7,196 bases of DNA from Planctomycetales bacterium (GTDB taxonomy: Bacteria; Planctomycetota; SBBH01), in NCBI GenBank assembly GCA_005239795.1, contig SBBH01000172.1:1-7196 (forward strand), written 5' to 3'. Positions 4,941 to 7,196 of this stretch are shown piece after piece. Position numbers and translations under genes: made by a program. Each line of letters begins with the position of its first letter. The first letter of the stretch is position 1. The notes beneath the pieces were generated by a model that was not told where the DNA came from, did not search any database, and saw only the letters and a list, made by a program, of their open reading frames with translations.

Positions 4941-6204
4941 GAACGCCCTCGATCAGGCGATCGCCGTTATAGGGCTTGTCGACCACAAGGCACTGACGGG
5001 GGTTCTCAATTGCGCTCCCCTTCAAGCCCACGAAAACGATCGGTATGCGTGCAAGGCGCTCGCTGGCCAGGGCCGTCGAGAGGAAAAGGCTTTCCGATGC
5101 CTTGCGGCGGGACTCCACCACCACGGCGACACGGCGCGGCGCCTCAGCCTTGGAAACCGCTTCGACCTGCTCAACCACCTGGCCCCATGAAAGCGCCAGG
5201 ATCACCTCAAACCGCACATCGGAGGACAAAGTCAAAAACGGCATATTGACCGTGTTGTAGTCCTCGGCGGTGACGACGACGAGGGGACGAGCGTCATTTT
5301 TCGGCGCCGGCTTAACACGCATCCCCAACGTCTCCTTCAGACGCCTCAACTGTTCCCTCGTCTCGGCGATCGCCCGATCGATCTGGGCGCTCGACAACCG
5401 CATGAGAGCGAGCATCCGGAGGGAAAAATCCTCCACCAGGATGTCGCCGGAATTCCCAAGACACATCCCCCTCACGAAAAGATCCGAAAGGTGCACGATC
5501 CGCACGAGCGTCGCACGCCTCACGTCGACCGATTCGGCCGTGGTCGGCGTGTGGTGATAGACCACCGCAAAGCGGACCACCTCGGGAAGGTTCCAGCGGC
5601 GGGCGAACGTCTCGCCGAGGATCGCGTGGTTGATCTCGTAATGTTCGCGCTCGAGGTCCCTCGAGAAGCGCACAGCCTTGCGCGCTTCCCCTAAAACCCG
5701 GCCATAGCGGGCCGGGTCCGACCGGTGGAAGACGAGTTTCCCGATGTCGTGGAGGAGCCCCCCCATGAATGCTTCCCCCCCGGACACCTGTCCGTTGTCG
5801 CGCGCCATCTGTTGGGAAAGAATCGCGCAGGCCAGGGAGTGCTCCCAGAATTTCATCGGATCGAGACTCCCCCCGCCCATCTTCTTCGCCAGGTCGAAGA
5901 CGCCGATCGACAAAACGAGGTTCGAAATCTCCGAAAACCCGATCGTGACGATCGCCCGCCCCAGGTCGGAAATCCTTCCGATCTGGCCGTAGAAAGGGGA
6001 GTTCGCCACGCGCAAGACCGCCGCCGTAACGGCCGGGTCGAGCGAGATGACACCCGCGAGATCTTCGGCGCTGGCGTCCGGGTTTTTAGAGGTTTGGAGA
6101 ATATGTCCCATGGTGGGGGGAATGGCCGGGAGATCCTCGACCCCATCGAGGATCTTCTCGGCGATCGCGTTCCTGGGAAGGACGTCTTTATCGAAAGGGG
6201 CCAT
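4924..6204 (-). CDS. HDOD domain protein with C-terminal degenerate receiver domain
   Basis: The product is 426 aa. HDOD domains are HD-related folds found in bacterial signalling proteins, mostly thought to act as non-enzymatic protein-interaction modules. The HDOD part spans about 15-245: LPAIPPTM (25-32), LDPAVTAAVLRVANSPFYG (55-73), WEHSLACA (120-127), LLHDIGKL (150-157), ARRWNLPEVV (201-210), HH (217-218) and HLSD (238-241). His122, His152-Asp153, His193, His217-218 and Asp241 are all kept, so HD-type metal-binding residues are largely present. A helical linker (about 270-295) leads to residues 306-426, which read as a receiver-like fold: first strand with acidic pair E314-D315, third strand ending in E364 where the phospho-acceptor Asp should be, Gly in place of the Thr/Ser, and a conserved Lys-Pro (410-411). 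The ATG is 2 nt after the phosphatase stop, so the two are one operon. Confidence 0.94.
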   Translation of the reverse strand: MAPFDKDVLPRNAIAEKILDGVEDLPAIPPTMGHILQTSKNPDASAEDLAGVISLDPAVTAAVLRVANSPFYGQIGRISDLGRAIVTIGFSEISNLVLSIGVFDLAKKMGGGSLDPMKFWEHSLACAILSQQMARDNGQVSGGEAFMGGLLHDIGKLVFHRSDPARYGRVLGEARKAVRFSRDLEREHYEINHAILGETFARRWNLPEVVRFAVVYHHTPTTAESVDVRRATLVRIVHLSDLFVRGMCLGNSGDILVEDFSLRMLALMRLSSAQIDRAIAETREQLRRLKETLGMRVKPAPKNDARPLVVVTAEDYNTVNMPFLTLSSDVRFEVILALSWGQVVEQVEAVSKAEAPRRVAVVVESRRKASESLFLSTALASERLARIPIVFVGLKGSAIENPRQCLVVDKPYNGDRLIEGVHELVV

Positions 6205-6206
6205 GT

Positions 6207-7196
6207 TTAGAGGACCTTGACGGCCACGAGCGCGATGTCGTCCATCTGAGGGCTGTCCCCCCGGAATTGCGCCGCCCCTAGGTCGAGCCGGTGGAGCAGG
6301 TATTCCATGTCGTGGCTCCCGTGTTTTCGAACGATCTCGGCGAGGCGGTCGTCCCCCAGGATCTCCCCTTGAGCGTTCATTGTCTCGGTGAGACCGTCCG
6401 TATACAATAGGATCACGTCGCCTTTCTCGAGCTGGACCATCTTCTCCTCGAGCACGGCGTCGAAGGCGGTCCCTTTGTCGACCCCTACCACCATCCCGGC
6501 CGAGTTCAAAAACTGCAGATCGGGCGTTCGCGTGGGGTTGAAAAGGACCGGCAGGGTATGGCCGGCCCTGACGAAGTTGAACGTCCTCACCTCGGTGTTG
6601 ATGACGCCGTAAAGAACCGTCACGAATGTGCGGCCGTCCAGGTCCTCGTGGATGTCGCGGTTTGTGGCCCTCAAGGTCGCGCCGGAATAGGACTTCCCCC
6701 GGCCGTGGACGTTCAAGAGCTTCTTCACCATGCTCATCACGATCGCAGCCTCGATCCCGTGGCCCGAGACATCCCCCATCACCACGCCGATCTCGTGATT
6801 GGAAACCTGCACGAAATCATAGAAGTCCCCCCCCAGGCTCGTGCAGGGCTTGTAGAAGGCCGCGAACTCGTAGCCGGCGATCTGCGGGGTCTGCGGCAAC
6901 ATCTCGAGCTGCTTCTTGCGCGCTTCCGAGAGCCCCCGCTCGATGTCCTTGTTGAGCTCCACATGCGCCTTCAGCTCCCGCAGGTCCGACTCGATCCCCT
7001 TGAGCCACCGCCCCGAGTCCGCCGCGGTCGGCGATGCCTTCTCCCCGGCGGCCGGCTCGGCGGCCGGCTCCACCACCCCCGCCGCCTCAGCGAGCTGTCC
7101 AGCGCTCGTCGCCGGCGCCGCCTTCTTCTGGTAAGGAATGCACCGGTCCTTCAGGTGCTTGGCGATCAAGGCCGGGGCCGACTCCATCAGCAGAAA
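6207..7196 (-). CDS. SpoIIE/RsbU-type PP2C (PPM) serine/threonine phosphatase, 5' end may be cut by window edge
   Basis: PPM phosphatases of this type dephosphorylate Ser/Thr on anti-anti-sigma (STAS) or similar switch proteins, using two metal ions. Numbered from the first visible ATG (7187), the 326 residues hold a short N-terminal segment (1-38), a Pro/Ala linker (39-57), a charged helix likely to be a coiled coil (60-97, ending KKQLEMLPQTP, the standard lead-in to the domain) and the phosphatase domain (about 103-326). Its motifs are GGDFYD (119-124), GDVSGHG (138-144), the RAGH stretch (207-210), YTDGLTE (262-268) and DD (316-317). Metal ligands Asp121, Asp139, Asp264 and Asp316 appear intact, so it should be active. 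The frame stays open to the window edge (three more codons) and no ribosome binding site is visible there, so a further N-terminal sensor domain is possible. Stop TAA 6209-6207 is 2 nt before the HDOD start. No kinase or STAS partner is in the window. Confidence 0.94.
   Translation of the reverse strand, partial: FLLMESAPALIAKHLKDRCIPYQKKAAPATSAGQLAEAAGVVEPAAEPAAGEKASPTAADSGRWLKGIESDLRELKAHVELNKDIERGLSEARKKQLEMLPQTPQIAGYEFAAFYKPCTSLGGDFYDFVQVSNHEIGVVMGDVSGHGIEAAIVMSMVKKLLNVHGRGKSYSGATLRATNRDIHEDLDGRTFVTVLYGVINTEVRTFNFVRAGHTLPVLFNPTRTPDLQFLNSAGMVVGVDKGTAFDAVLEEKMVQLEKGDVILLYTDGLTETMNAQGEILGDDRLAEIVRKHGSHDMEYLLHRLDLGAAQFRGDSPQMDDIALVAVKVL
7047..7070. repeat. 12 bp perfect tandem duplication in the phosphatase linker
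   Basis: GGCGGCCGGCTC occurs twice, end to end (7047-7058 and 7059-7070). On the minus strand it encodes EPAA-EPAA (residues 40-47) in the Pro/Ala linker between the N-terminal segment and the coiled coil. Being a multiple of three, copy-number change would only alter linker length. Confidence 0.85.

Noticed and set aside
5725..6210. 161-codon plus-strand frame opposite the HDOD gene
   Set aside because: It is the mirror of a well-supported HDOD domain; the product shows no domain.

Overview
The window is GC-rich bacterial DNA, densely coded, with nine recognisable protein genes, one likely small hypothetical gene and no tRNA, rRNA, CRISPR or transposon signal. The genes are bacterial throughout: release factor RF2 with its programmed frameshift, ribosomal protein S20, an anti-sigma-28 factor (FlgM), a SpoIIE/RsbU-type PP2C phosphatase, an HDOD protein and a MerR-type regulator. 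FlgM implies a flagellated (or ancestrally flagellated) bacterium. I cannot assign a phylum from the sequence; an uncultivated lineage is plausible, and the cytoplasmic TPR protein resembles proteins I associate with PVC-type genomes, but this is only an impression.

Left half (1-3930), mostly housekeeping. prfB (144-1251, +) is split by an in-frame UGA at codon 24 and is read through by +1 frameshifting. A 232-residue family 2 glycosyltransferase (1265-1963, -) converges on it with only 13 nt between the stop codons. A 468-residue TPR protein (2077-3483, +) is divergent from the glycosyltransferase across a 113 bp promoter region. rpsT (3599-3862, +) follows and ends at a strong intrinsic terminator (3892-3931). 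The four starts in this half share a feature: none has a Shine-Dalgarno sequence, and each has a -10-like hexamer ending 6-11 nt before the start codon, which suggests leaderless or nearly leaderless mRNAs.

Right half (7196 to 3953, all on the minus strand), signalling and regulation. The order of transcription is a PP2C phosphatase (5' end open at the window edge), then 2 nt later an HDOD protein carrying a degenerate C-terminal receiver domain, then a minimal MerR-type DNA-binding protein whose start overlaps the HDOD gene by 17 bp. After a 112 bp gap containing a very AT-rich island come a 69-codon hypothetical ORF and finally flgM, which has a perfect AGGAGG ribosome binding site. The first three genes are almost certainly one translationally coupled operon. 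Whether the last two belong to it or have their own (possibly sigma-28) promoters is open. My inference is that this is a signal-transduction cassette feeding into sigma-28/motility control: the phosphatase would act on a phosphorylated switch protein, the HDOD/pseudo-receiver protein would serve as a scaffold or output, the MerR protein would act on DNA, and FlgM would hold sigma-28. None of the physical links is demonstrated by sequence alone.
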